From assembly GCA_002803225.1 (NCBI GenBank), contig NXFV01000959.1, forward strand, positions 1 through 64,000: a DNA stretch of 64,000 bases, written 5' to 3'. A program made the translations under genes and the position numbers. Within the stretch, counting starts at the first letter, position 1. Each line of letters starts with the position of its first letter. Positions 44,441-56,900 of the stretch are shown piece after piece. The notes beneath the pieces are model-generated. The model saw nothing but the letters and a program-made list of their open reading frames with translations, had not been told where the DNA came from and searched no databases. The DNA is from Gamarada debralockiae. Its lineage: Eukaryota; Ascomycota; Leotiomycetes; Helotiales; Hyphodiscaceae.

Positions 44441-46705
44441 ATGGCCTTGAAATTCGCTCCATTTGGCTCTGAGATCGAGTTGCCATTTTATACAGCTCTT
44501 TCGCAATCCAAGATCGATCATGACAAGCTCGATGATTCTGCTCGGACTGTCCTTGGCTTGTACGAGCCTCGTGCGACCTCATCTCCAGATGAGAGCTGTC
44601 GCATGCGGGTTTTGGGAAATGCGCTGACGAGTGACGAGTGAGTCGAAGTCTATGGTTTTAGAGGACAGAGAGATACTGACTTGGTCGCAGTGTCCCATCA
44701 AATAATATCCGGGCCGAGGGAAAGATAAAGAATGTCAACACGATTGAGGATTTCAAGAATATTGACAAGGCAGCCATGCTTCAAACAGCCGCCAAACAGG
44801 TATGCACTCATTTCCGCTTGGCCATAGTCAAATGCTGACTTTCAAAGATCTGGGACGCCATTAATGACGGCACCATTTATTCTATCCCTTCTCTACTCTC
44901 CTCTTTTACCATAATTTCATTTGCCAACTTGAAGAAGTACACGTTTACGTACTGGTTTGCTTTTCCTGCCCTTCATTCTGAGCCTGTCTGGAAGCGAGTC
45001 GAGTCTTCAAATCCAGAAGAGTTGACTGGAAAGGAGACCACCGCACTGGTTGATGAGGTTGGCACCTGGAGATATGGCACTGACAACCGCGAGCATGGGT
45101 TTTTCTTGGCCAAGAAAGTTCGTCAATCTTCTACTGAAGATGACCGCCCCAAGACCCCTGGTACACCTGGCAATGAGTTGGGCTACAAATGGGTTGTTGG
45201 TTCCCTTCGTGCATTCGAAACTGGTTTCTTTAACGGCGTCGACCCAGCGGACCAATTTGTTTGTTTTGTTGACCCCTCTACTTATCCTGAAAATCCAGGC
45301 TGGATGCTTCGAAATTTGCTTGTGCTGATCCGACGAAGATACAAGTTGAGCAAGGTGCAAATTCTATGTTACAGAGACGTTCAATCGAAGCGACATGAGG
45401 CCAGAAGTCGAATTCTTCATTTGGAGACAGAGGAAGATGCGAATAGCACCGAGACGACTGAGATGCCGAAGGTAACTGGATGGGAGCGCAATAGCATTGG
45501 AAAGCTGAGCCCAAAGGTCACGAATTTGGCCCAATATATGGATCCTCAACTCTTAGCAGATCAGTCAGTCGATTTGAATCTGAAGCTCATGAAGTGGCGA
45601 ATCGCTCCAGATTTAGATCTCGACAAGATCAAAGAAACGAAATGTCTTCTTCTTGGTGCTGGAACGCTGGGCACGTTCGTTTCACGAGGTCTTATGGCAT
45701 GGGGTGTACGGAAGATCACATTTATCGACAACGCGACAGTTTCATTCTCAAATCCCGTGCGGCAGCCATTATTCGATTTTAAAGATTGTCTCGACGGAGG
45801 CGCAAAGAAAGCGTACAGGGCAGCGGAGGCTTTGCAAGAGATCTACCCTGGAGTTGACAGTACTGGGCATGTTATGTCAGTTCCGATGCTTGGGCATCCC
45901 ATCACAGACGAAGCCAGCACAAGATTGGATTTTGAGACGCTTCAAAAGCTGATTGATGACCATGATGCAGTTTTCCTTCTCATGGACACGCGCGAGAGTC
46001 GATGGCTTCCGACAGTGATGGGGAAGGCAGCTGGAAAGATTGTTATGAACGCAGCGTTAGGATTTGACACTTACGTGGTCATGCGACATGGAGTGGCAGC
46101 AGCTGACGGTGGTGCAGCAGCTTTGGGTTGCTATTTCTGCAACGATGTTGTAGCTCCTGGAGACGTATGTTACCCCTCTCCCTTGACCGTAGAAATTGCT
46201 AACTTGAAAATAGTCTGTCAAAGATTTGACCCTCGACCAGCAGTGCACTGTGACTCGTCCAGGAATCGCACCCATAGCCTCAGCTCTCCTCGTCGAACTC
46301 TTGGTATCCATCTTGCAACATCCACTTGGAGCTCAAGCTCCGGCTCCAAAGACATCCACGAACCAACAGTCATCATCAGTCCAGTACGAGCGCGATCCTC
46401 CAACCCATCCTCTTGGTCTCGTCCCCCATCAAATCCGAGGGTTCCTTTCAAATTTCAACAATATGCTCATTAGTGGACAGTCATATGACTGCTGCTCGGC
46501 ATGTTCTCCGAAGATAGTTGAGGCATATAAGAAGGGTGGATGGGAGTTCATCAAAAAGGCTTTGACGGAGAAAGATTACGTTACCGAACTCAGTGGACTG
46601 GCAGAGGTGCAGCGTGCTGCGGAGGCTGCTGCGAATGATGTTGAATGGGACAGCGAGCCAGGTATGGAGGATGGCGATGACGAGGGAGAGGGAGAACTTC
46701 TTTGA
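44441..46705 (+). CDS. ATG7: autophagy E1-like enzyme Atg7
   Basis: Four exons, 44441-44637, 44691-44799, 44848-46164 and 46214-46705, with matched phases, encode 704 residues. Atg7 adenylates Atg8 and Atg12 and passes them to Atg3 and Atg10. The N-terminal domain starts [22 protein letters not shown], the conserved Atg7 opening. The adenylation domain has the nucleotide loop [19 protein letters not shown] (GAGTLG at residues 372-377), the [18 protein letters not shown] block and a Cys pair for structural zinc (CYFCND and, later, CSACS). The catalytic Cys552 lies in [10 protein letters not shown] at the start of the last exon, which supports that splice junction. The C-terminal tail is acidic. 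Acts in the cytosol; no regulatory element recognised. Confidence 0.97.
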
Positions 46706-47173
46706 TACTTTCAATCATTGTACAATAACGATTTGGGCGCGGAACGTTGGGTTTCAAGTTGGCGTTACAGGAAGGGCATATGCGTGAGGTGGATCTGGAG
46801 GATGGAGGATGGAGGATGAGGTACGGAGGTAGGCGGCATTTCAAACATTATGGCTGGACATTGCCAAGGCGGCGCTAGGTAGTTTAGAAGCGGCAATCTG
46901 GATTGGCAAATGATTTCTGTATGAGCACCTCACCCGTCCTGTCTCGTGTTTAGTCACATGACTGAAAAGAGCGCCACCCCCGATTCGGCTAGCAGCGGGA
47001 ATGGCCGCTAATTTCGAGCTCTCAATCCAAGGTTCGAAAATATCAATAGCTTCAAACCAGTTCAATTGCAATCCACGACATGAATTCGTTCGTCTCGCCC
47101 CTCTTCCCCACCCATATCATCACTCAAATAACACAAGGCCATAGTTACTGTACATAATACCCTTTTCCCAACC
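46706..47173. other. intergenic spacer
   Basis: 3' flank of ATG7 and promoter of the PPR-like gene. No gene seen. Confidence 0.5.
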
Positions 47174-49615
47174 ATGCGCTCCCAATTAACGCGCAGCGTC
47201 TTCCGACGCCTTCTCTCGAACGAACCCCTCGTCTTCCAATGTCCTACTCGATCCTCCCTTCGTCCTCATCCTCGATATGGCTTACTACGAACTCCGGTGC
47301 GGAGGACACTGTTTGGGTTCTCGAGGAAGCCGCCTAGAGAACCGAGGGAGCCTGAGATTGCCCCTGGGTTGAGCAAGATGTTAGATTTGAATTTGATGGA
47401 TAAAATTGGTGCAAGGCCCCCTCCGCCTACGGAATTGGTCCAGGCGTGGAATACTTTCTTCGGGCATAAGGTTTCCAAGAAGGAGGGTATGAATAACCTA
47501 CAAGCGCAGCACGTCGTGCGGACCTTCAAATATTTGCAGAGGGCCAGTGCAGAGCCCAGCGCAGAGGAAGGGCTTTCAGTAGATGCCTTGAGAAATGCGC
47601 TGGCCGTCACAAGAATGATGCCTGATGGGAGTAGAGATACACACGTTGAACTTGCCAGATTGTTGTTCTGGGAGCTTTCAAAGAGGGCTGATGGCACCGA
47701 ACTTCATCATGTTGGGCACGCAAATGTCAAGAACTTCGCTACAGTATTAGCAGAGTCAGGACACTCGAATGAGGCTAGGGACATCGCAGTGCAGTACTCG
47801 GCAATTCCTCCCGATGCAGAGTGGTTCGCTTCTTCGAAGGCTTCTTCGAAGGAGAACCTAAAGAAGACGAAAAGCTTACTTTGGAAACTCGTCATAACAG
47901 GCTACGCGAAGGAAGAGAACGAGGCAGAGCTTCTGAAGACTGGCGAAATGTTGGAAGGTTTTGGATGTGAGAATTTTTATCATCAGATCATGACGACGTT
48001 TTATGCTTCGAGAAATGATGTTCCAAACACCAAGAAGTGGTACAACATCATAGCTGCGAATGCCGTTCCAAGTCCGACTACGATGTCCGCAATGCTCAGG
48101 TTCAGCATCCGCAATAATGAATTAGATTGGTGCAAGATGGTGTTCCGCGAGGTTCTGGATAGGAATCCAACCAAACTTACGTGGGACATCCTCTTTCAGT
48201 GGGCAGCTGGAGCTTTGGGTAAAGGGGTTGAAGACGTAGAACGCATGATAGAAGTCATGATTCGACACAACTCCGACGACAACAGCATGCGCCCCGACGT
48301 GGAGACCATAAATGGACTCGTCGAACTTGCCATGTCTTCAAACGACCCGTACCTCGCCGAACGTTATATAGCCCTGGGAATGAAATACGGCATCCAACCA
48401 AACGCCCAGACATTCCTCCTCCAGCTGAACTACCGAGTGTCAGCTGGTGACTTGACTGGCGCCCAAGCCGCTTACGATGCTCTCCAATCCGAAGAAGTCA
48501 TCAATAATTCTGATCTCCCCGCAATCAACAAGTACATCCGCGCTCTCTGCGCTTCAAAAGCCAATCACTACGACCGTGTTGTATCTATATGTTCTGACCT
48601 CGATGAACGCAATGTACGTCTCGAACCCGATACCGTCTCCGCAATCTGTATGATGTACCTCTCACGCGGCGAACACAATGATGTACTGGACACCCTCCAA
48701 GCCAACGTCTTCCACTATACACTCGCCGAAAGAGCTTCCATCCTCAACACCTTCGTCGCCTACTGTTTAGACCACAAGAATAACACAACAAATGTCTGGG
48801 AAGCATATAACATCTTCCGCCACGTCTTCCAAGAAACACCCATCGAGATCCGGACAAAAATCATGAACGAATTCTTCGCACGCAAAAGGAGCGACATGGC
48901 ATGTCATGTGTTCGGGCACATGCGTCAACATATTCGCAAAGAATTTCGCCCAGTCCTTGACACCTACATTGATTGCTTCCGTGGTATAGCTCGATGTAAC
49001 GATAAAGAATCCCTCGAAATGGTGCATAATATGTTCAAAATGGATTCCTCGATCGAGCCAAATACCAAGCTGTATAACAGTCTTATGATGGCGTATACGC
49101 AATGCGATGAAAGTGACCGAGCGCTGGATTTTTGGGATGATATCACGAATTCGAGAGAAGGGCCTTCGTATGAGTCGCTAGAACTTGTCTTTAAGGCGTG
49201 TCAAGAACAGCCATTTGGTGATCGAACGGCGAGGGAGATTTGGAGCAAGATGCGACGTATGGAGATTGAAGTTACGAGAGAAGTTTTTGTCGCTTATGTT
49301 GGTGCTCTGGCGGGACAAGGCAAGATAGAGGAGGCACAGGAAATGGTGGAGAATGCTGAGAAGGATTTGGGGTTGAAGCCAGACGTTCTCACGTAAGTGA
49401 ACCTCTCCGTATTGCTGATGAGCGCGAAGCTGACGTTCTTGGACAGGATCGGAACATTTTATAACGCACTGCCTGGGCAGAACCGCAAAGATCTCGTCGA
49501 ACAATGGGCGAAGGATACGTATCCCAATGTTTGGACTGAACTCGAAAAACTTGGGCAAAGAACGATGAAGGAGGGACACAGGATGTTTAATATGAAGAAG
49601 TTGATCAAAGCTTAA
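47174..49615 (+). CDS. mitochondrial PPR-like protein, probable CIA84-type complex I assembly factor
   Basis: Exons 47174-49392 and 49447-49615 give 795 residues. The N-terminus is a typical mitochondrial presequence (Arg/Ser/Leu-rich, no acidic residues: MRSQLTRSVFRRLLSNEPL...). The rest is helical with degenerate pentatricopeptide-like repeats, for example MPTTMSAMLRFSIRNNELDWCKMVFREVL-like pairs, RPDVETINGLVELAMSSNDPYLAERYI, QPNAQTFLLQLNYRVSAGDLTGAQAAYDAL and EPNTKLYNSLMMAYTQCDESDRALDFW. The segment GFSRKPPREPREPEIAPGLSKMLDL resembles complex I intermediate-associated protein 84 of Neurospora, which acts in membrane-arm assembly; other fungal PPR proteins are possible. The second exon is required because the first ends at ACG-TAA, whose GTAAGT is a perfect donor. 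Confidence 0.8.
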
Positions 49616-50629
49616 TAGAAGGAGAGGGATGTATATTATGTATATATACGATGTTCATGGCATACAGGATACTTCTTCATCCAAATAAGACCGCGACTAT
49701 AGGACGCACAACCCTTTCTACGATCAGTCGTTCACTCTGTGTGAGCTGTTCAAGTGAGCTCAAGGAGACATGCCAATCCGCCTGCAAGCCGTAGGTGTCT
49801 GGATTGCTGGAGACAACTTCGTATGCATCCACATTTCTCGGTGGTACCGTTCTATCATACCGGTAGTCGAGATATCTCCGTCACGTACTGTTGACCAGCT
49901 CCAGGGCCCGCCAAACTCCGTCGAAGAGCGTCGAAGCTGGGGAAGACGTATTCCTGTTTTTATCCATGTTCAGATTAGGGGTGAGGTTGGGCTCCATTAC
50001 TGTTGCGGTACTTCCTTGGGCTGCGTCAAAGGCTCAACCGTACCCGAGAACATCAAGACGTATTCGTATCTATATCTGTATCTTGATTAGTTAATACACG
50101 TCCAGGAGTCTGGAACCAAGTCGCTGCAAGTTAAGGTGCCTCCTGGACTGGCATACTGACGGATTAATCTGTCACCGACTCTCTCGTCCCGCATTATCTG
50201 AAAGACGTACGCTTTTGTGAGGCGGGTGTGTCGTTTTCCCGGGCCCCTGTGCTTCCCATTAGAATCCAACCTTCTTTGTCGGACTACTGACAATTCTTCT
50301 TCTTGGATATTTTAGCGTTTGGGTCCGATAGGTGATGTAAAACAAAGGCCTTCCAATTTTTATGCCTATCTAGATTGTACCTTTTCTGAAACACGTTACA
50401 ATGTGACTTAGATTGGGAGGGGAACGGGAAGTCAGCTCGAGCATTCGAATGCTTCTCCCAGATTGGGAAACTCCATGGCTCTGGGTGGACACCCGAGACC
50501 TTGCATTATGCAGAGCAACGGGTAAGAGAAATCATGCTAGCAGGTGTGTCTTAGCTCCCCACTCCAAGTTTTGTCTTTTCCCTAAGAATGTTGTATTGTA
50601 GAGGGTATCATCGGATTCCAAGTAATGTT
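49616..50629. other. intergenic, no intact gene
   Basis: 3' flank of the PPR-like gene. A frame at about 50413-50600 containing LLPDWETPWLWVDTRDLAL may be an upstream shred of the HET remnant that follows, but is too weak to call. Confidence 0.45.
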
Positions 50630-52843
50630 CCGCGAGGTTTTCGGGCGGCCGGCGCGCCTGGACAATCCAGGAAGTGACGCTTCCGAATCCTGACAACGTG
50701 GTATTCTTTTGTGGATCTAAATATATCCCTTACACTCATCTCTAAGTAGCTTTCTCAGTTCTATTCTCATCTGGCGTTATGAACGGGTTTCTTGCTACGA
50801 TCGAAGATGCACTCGCTCTCTAGCTTTACCTATCTAGCACTACCTATCTAGCACTCTGGACGCCAAACGGGAACGGCCCCTAACAAATAACCACGTTACG
50901 GGCTCAGGATCCTTCTCAATGGCCAAAACCTTGCACTTTTGCGCAAGAAGAAAGTTAAGGATCTAAGAGATAAGATTTTTGTGCTCCACGGTATACTTGA
51001 AGGACTCAGTGTGAGATTGCCTGCACCGGACTATATGAAGCCGGCTGACGGCGTATTCAAAGATGCGGCCAAAGCGAGTTTTTTCTACGATAATAATGTT
51101 AACCTCTTAAGCTATCTAGCCCTAGGTCAAAGTCACGAGCAAAAGGACTTTGATTCCCGCGCCTGCCTTCGATTGCACAATTCACTTACCAGAGCACCAT
51201 GTGGATGCTACGCTTCCAGACAAACGGCGGTGTCGTAGTAATATAGAAGCAGCACCGGAACGCTTAACAGCAGAAGAATACAAAAGACTACCATCATGGG
51301 CTCTGAACCTATCCTTGGATGGCCCTGGTAACTGGTTGACTGGCCAACTGGATGGAATATTGAATTCCTTGAGCTCCCACAGCAGCAACATTTCTTTATT
51401 AACTCCAGATGTCTGTGTTCAAGCAGCTAGTAGTCTAGGATGCCAGCAACCTGAACATCCGGTCTGGGAATAAAGCAATAGTGTTGCTCGGCACACTTTT
51501 TGGGAACCGTTGGGCCCAAACCGCTGGATAGAACACCGAAATACCACCATACCCGATTCATGCACACTCTTCCGAAGCACAAAATTATCCAAATCGACAT
51601 TCCGCTTATCGCCGGAGCAGAATAGCATACGCGCGTCTGGAAAAGTAATTGATACTATTCCTGATTCCGACATAGTTGTTAGCGTTGCAATGCTTGAAGA
51701 ACCATTCTGGCTATATCTTATCTACGGTACGAACTTGAGCAATTCTTCCTTCCACGCCGTCTTCGAACAACCCATCCGGCCGATCGCCTTCGCAGTACTG
51801 AAGAGTATAGCTTTTGATGTCGCACTGAGTCTCGTCGCTATTCAGCACAGTGCAGGCGTTTCCGCGTCCCTCTCGCTAGTTAACAGACCTTCGACCGACA
51901 TCCTTAAGAAAAAGAACGTGAATTTAGTTGAGCATCTCCAATATCTCGCGTACAGTCCATCTAGTCATTTAGAAGCTTTATCTCTCGTCTGGTTTGAGGG
52001 CATTATAGACGTGCTGTATGTAGTGCGAGCGCTCGCCGTTGCCGTTGGAACCATTCCAGATGCGCAATTCTATAGCACTGCCGTCGTTATGGTGGGTTTA
52101 TACATAGTGAGGGTGATTAGGAGTACAAGGCTTCAAATAAAGTAGGATAAGAACCCGGATAGCTCAAATTTTGGAGACGAGTTTGAGCTGTTTCCGCGGA
52201 AATCGATGGTGTTCTCTATGGCGAGACTTCTTACGATTCTTCACGGCGGTGGACGAATCCTTCGGTCGCTATATCAGCCCCTCTTACCTCATACTTTTAG
52301 CCTTCGGGAGGTTTTCTTATTTTAAGCGCATTTTTGAGTATGGTATTGGGTCTTATGTTCAGTTTCTTGCTCTCATCCTAGGAAAATCATTTTTCTTTAA
52401 CGCGGCTAGCAAAGGGGTGCTCGGCCACTCCGCCTCGTTTGGGAATTCGTTTGTCTCCTCATAGCCCTGAACATATGGCTCCTTCTTTGGCCATTCAGGT
52501 GTGTCTTCATATTTTCTTCGATATTTGAAAACCCAAGATCTTGTGGCTCCGTAGTGCTTCGTTTCTTCGGGATGTAATGTCGAGTCTGGTATACGATCCG
52601 TCTGGAATCAACGTAATGGAAAAAGACTCCTTTACCACGCAGAGCGGTAGAACTGGAAGTTCATCAGCAAGAACTCGAGAGAGAGACGTTGTTGCGTTAG
52701 TTGCTGGACTTCGATGGCCGTTGATCTTAAGATCAGCTGATGACAAATTCAAAGTTGTGAATATTGCTTACGTACATGGAATCATGCAAGGGGAAGCTTG
52801 GCCTGACCAAGAATGTGATCTAGAGGAGATTGGACTTGTCTAA
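50630..52843 (+). pseudogene. HET-domain gene remnant
   Basis: Successive pieces of a HET protein in several frames: RRAWTIQEVTLPNPDNVVFFCG (about 50655-50720, then a stop), KDLRDKIFVLHGILEGLSVRLPAPDY (from about 50955), KRLPSWALNLSLDG (from about 51284), GKVIDTIPDSDIVVS (from about 51640) and, at the end, RERDVVALVAGLRWPLILR...VVNIAYVHGIMQGEAWPDQE (to 52843). The last block is the conserved C-terminal segment of many HET proteins. Stops and frame changes at about 50745, 51470, 52145 and 52460 rule out a simple spliced gene. The N-terminal HET signatures (SYCWG, WIDALCINQ) are missing, so only the second half of the domain survives. Confidence 0.75.
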
Positions 52844-53979
52844 ATTTATGTACTGTAGAAAGGTCTATCTCCTGGTTAGAAAGCTAGCAAGCAAATCACA
52901 TATTTTAATTAGCCTAGAATGTCAATAATGACTCCTTTTCTCTGTATTTCTTGGGCCAGATTCCAGAATACTTGAATTTCTTAGATCTATGCTAAAGATA
53001 CTAACACAAAAGAGGGAAGGCCATGAACAATATTCTTCTTCTAGGTTCAGAATAAAATGAACCTATCTTTATATTATACTACCTTAACTTGATATGCATT
53101 GGAAGATTATCTTTCAGAACAGCAGTCAACTTATACGTTTGATAATACTACTTTCCCGACCTCGGACCACTCTTTGTATCTGCCTTGTTACCTTATTCGT
53201 AACTTACATAATTATAACCTTCCAGCATCACGAGGATCCGCCGATCCAGGTTATATGACAATGAAGAAGAAGAATACAAAGGGCGAGAACAGCACCCAGT
53301 TGTTGCTATCTCCATATATCCTTGAGCCAGCTCCATTCCTTTCGTTAATGTTGAGGTTGGTATTATAGAAGACGTGGGTTCCGGGGAAGGTGTCGTTGAC
53401 GTTGAGCTTGGTGTTATATAACATAGGCGTACCGAAGAAGGTCCATCGGGCATATTGAGCGTATTGAACACGAGGTAGTAGGAGCGGCTAGTGGCCGAAG
53501 GGTGATAACGCTTGAGGACGGCTGCTATGATAAGTCAAAATCAAGTGGGATGGCTCGCTACCTGTTAACGCCCATGGATATGCCCTGAGAGGTGACAACT
53601 CGAAACGTTAGGTAGTCAAGCGTAGGCAGAAGGGAAGCGAGAAAGCGCCGCCCAGGAAACCAGCAAAGAAGAACTAATAAGTTATGGACTAACGGAAGAG
53701 CGTCTGCTGGGGAAGGGCGAGGATTACGCAGAATTGAGAAATAGTCACTATTAATGGTTGGGCAAGTCTCGTTGTCATTTGACAGGACTAGACGGTTGAA
53801 CATCAGAATAATACAATTCATCTCTTCTGTTAGATGTGCAGCACACATTGTAATTTTCGTGGCTGTTCTTGCACGAAAAACTTCCGAGAAGATAGAGATA
53901 GTATATTACTTCTCATTTCTATGTCCTCTCACGCAGTTCCCGAGAGAAAACCAAGCAGCTAGTCTTATTACATCAAAGG
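52844..53979. other. intergenic, no gene seen
   Basis: AT-rich in parts (52850-53220). No supportable frame. Contains the 3' flank of the CHAT-NB-ARC gene. Confidence 0.5.
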
Positions 53980-56900
53980 CTAGCTCAGATTTGATTGCAA
54001 GCCTGAGAAAACCTGATCAAAAATCTGGGGAATAACATGCTTATCAAGCTCCAGCCTCCTGAGTACTTTTTGAGGAATCATCTCACAAAGTTCCTTGGGT
54101 ACATTCCTTAACATCTCAATCATGACTAGAGAATTTTGAACCGCGGAAAGAAAATCGCCCTCTCCAAAGAATTGTATATATTTGGCCCTTTGGATCTCTG
54201 CCTCATAGAACCACTTATAGGCTCGTTCCACTTCCAGATGTTGAGGCAGTAGCCACGGTAGTGTTGCCATGGCATCAGAATGATCATACCGCTGCAAGAG
54301 ATGCACCACAGTCTTGAGAGCAAGTCGAGGGCGTCTAGATTCTCCAAAGTGGCGGTGCAGTGTCCTGAACTGGTTCCAGTCTGTGAAATCCCGCGCGAAA
54401 AATCTACCAAGATTCGTTTCAATTGGCTCGTTGAATGAACCTGGGCTTTCAAGTCTCCGCATGGTTTTAATTTCCGTCAAAGCTTGAGCATAGTCTTCAG
54501 TGTTAAAGGCAGCCTGCCACGTATGGAAATGTTGTTGCCAGATCAAGCTTTTAAAGTTGTTGCGTGTAGGTTGGACGAGGCAATCCGGTATTCCGGGATA
54601 GTTGCCAGCCTCGTAATCCCGAAGTATGGATTCGATCATCGTGATCGCATCCGCATAGCGACCTTCTTCCACGGCCTGGCCCGCAGTCATCAGAACGTTG
54701 ATGAAGTCCCGGGAGCTCAAAAGCATTTGCCGCTTCCCCGACATGTTCTTGAATGGTATGCCAGGTAAGAGTGTGGGATCATCAATCTCTTCAAGTTTGT
54801 CCAATGTTTCTATAGCCTTCTCGAAGTCTCCTTCTAGTAACGCTTGCTGGTGTTGTTGGATAAGATTCCCAAACTGTTTGCCAAGCTCCAGAAGTTTCGC
54901 TTTTCCTCCCGGCTTTTGTGCATATTCGCGATATTGCCCTAGCAGATCCTTGAAGTGCCTCTTTGGTGGTTTCTCAAATTTTTGCCCAACAACCTGCTCC
55001 GACTTCTTTCTTTGTGCTGTCTCGTACAAACTTTCTGCTTGCGAGTGGTAGTATCCATTCTCTGGCACCCGAAACTCCGAGCTTTTGATGTCTGCCAAGA
55101 AGGTTTCATTCATCTCCGGGGTTTCGCCAAGCCCCGCAACAGAGGTGCACAGTTGAAGCATTTGATACGTGGTCTCGGATTGCTTCTTTAGCTCTAACAT
55201 CTGGTTGAGATCTTCTGCATATGCTTCATCTGTCCGATAAATTCCAATCAAAGAATTTTGTAACTCTATGGACGACTCAAAGTTCCGTTCCTCCATAGCT
55301 TGGGCCAAAAGAGCTTTGTAATGCTTGATAGCCTCTACTCGATTTCGAACGCTCAATGAATTTTCCAGCTCTGCACTTCTAGTAGTAGAATCTAAATCCT
55401 GAGAGTAGCCGATCCAGTCGGTGGAAAGATCGTGCTTAATAGAATTGATGTCTAGTCCACTGAAACTCTTTCCAGCCAGCTCTGCAGGACCCGTTCCATT
55501 TTTAATTGACTCTTGTACCTCGGCTATATCGGCCTTCATGTCTCTCCTTCGGATGAAGTTCTCGATCTGGGAAGTGCGCTGCTGCAAGCTTGGGATATGT
55601 TCAGCGATTTGATCCCAGGTCACAGATTCGATGTCCACTAGGGATGGCAGTCCCTCCAGCCCAGATATTGCACTACGAAAGGTTGAACATTCCGCCAATG
55701 ACTTCGAACCTTGCGAGAAATCGGCTGAGTCGCGGTACATCATAGCTAACGAAACGGCGCCAACGAGATCTTTATCTTTGAGCAGCTCGTCGTCCGTTTT
55801 GTCTATCATGTCAAAGGTGAGTAGAGAGAACTCCTTAGCTCGCTTGGTAGGAAGAGTTGAAATTATCAAGTGCGCAGATGTGAGGTAATTCCCAGCCGAT
55901 ATCATCAGCAACAGAGCTCGAACGTCTGTCGGAATTATACGGCGGGAAATGAATCTTCTGACGAAGGTTTCGTATTGTTTGGCCAAAAGCGCTGTCTCAT
56001 CAACGGACAGGAACCACATCCCGGCGCAGCCGTACATCTGCAAAGAATATGGCCAAAAATCCAGGCAAATGAGCTCTTTCCCCAGTGAGCAGAGTCTTAA
56101 ACAAGTGATGATATTGTAGAATGCTGGCTTCAGGACTTCCTCGAAGCCTCTGAATTTCCCAGCCTCAGCTGTTGTTCTCATAAATTTGTCCAAGTTTCGG
56201 CTTGATATCCCGCTGAAGAATAGCCGAGTGAACCATGGTACAGATACATCTGGCATTGAGTCTTGGTCGGACTCCAGCGCCCAACGAAGAGGTCCCGAGA
56301 GCATCACCCTTGCAGAGGTAAATATGCAACGTCCCGCGAGGGTGAATAATGGGTGCATGTGTTCAACAAATCCTTGGCCGTCTAGGGAAAAATAGCCCCT
56401 ATCGACCCCAAAATCTAATGCCTCAGCAATTACATGTTCCTGAGCCGCCTCTACCAACGTGTTTAAAACTTTCTTCGAGCATCCTTGATGCCAATAGAGA
56501 ACCAAGGCTGCGAAGACGTTGGCATAAATCGGCGGCAGTCGTCCAGAAATACTGGAAAAGAACATATCTCGTCTCAGAAACGAGCTTTCATTTGATGTAA
56601 CAGGCCAAACTCCCGAAAATTTGTGGAAGAGAATTTGTTGGAACAGTTCCTTCCAAGGATGGCCCTGAGACGCAGTCGCTCGTAGAACTGTATGAATGGC
56701 AAGTGGGTTGCATTGAAGTATGTTGAGGACTTGTGACAAGACGTCTTCGTCTTCATGTCCCCACTGACTTCTGTCAACACCGTTGTCTCCAAGTAGATTG
56801 TGGGCAAACTCTATCGCGTCAGGAAGGGACAAGCCGTTCAATTCATAACGGGGGAATGTAGGCAGGTCTGGGAAGTGCTTCTTCCACCAGTCATCGTCGT

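Noticed and set aside
51510..52145. 211-codon frame as an independent gene
   Set aside because: Contains the GKVIDTI segment expected inside a HET protein and sits in order between other HET remnants, so it is treated as part of the pseudogene.
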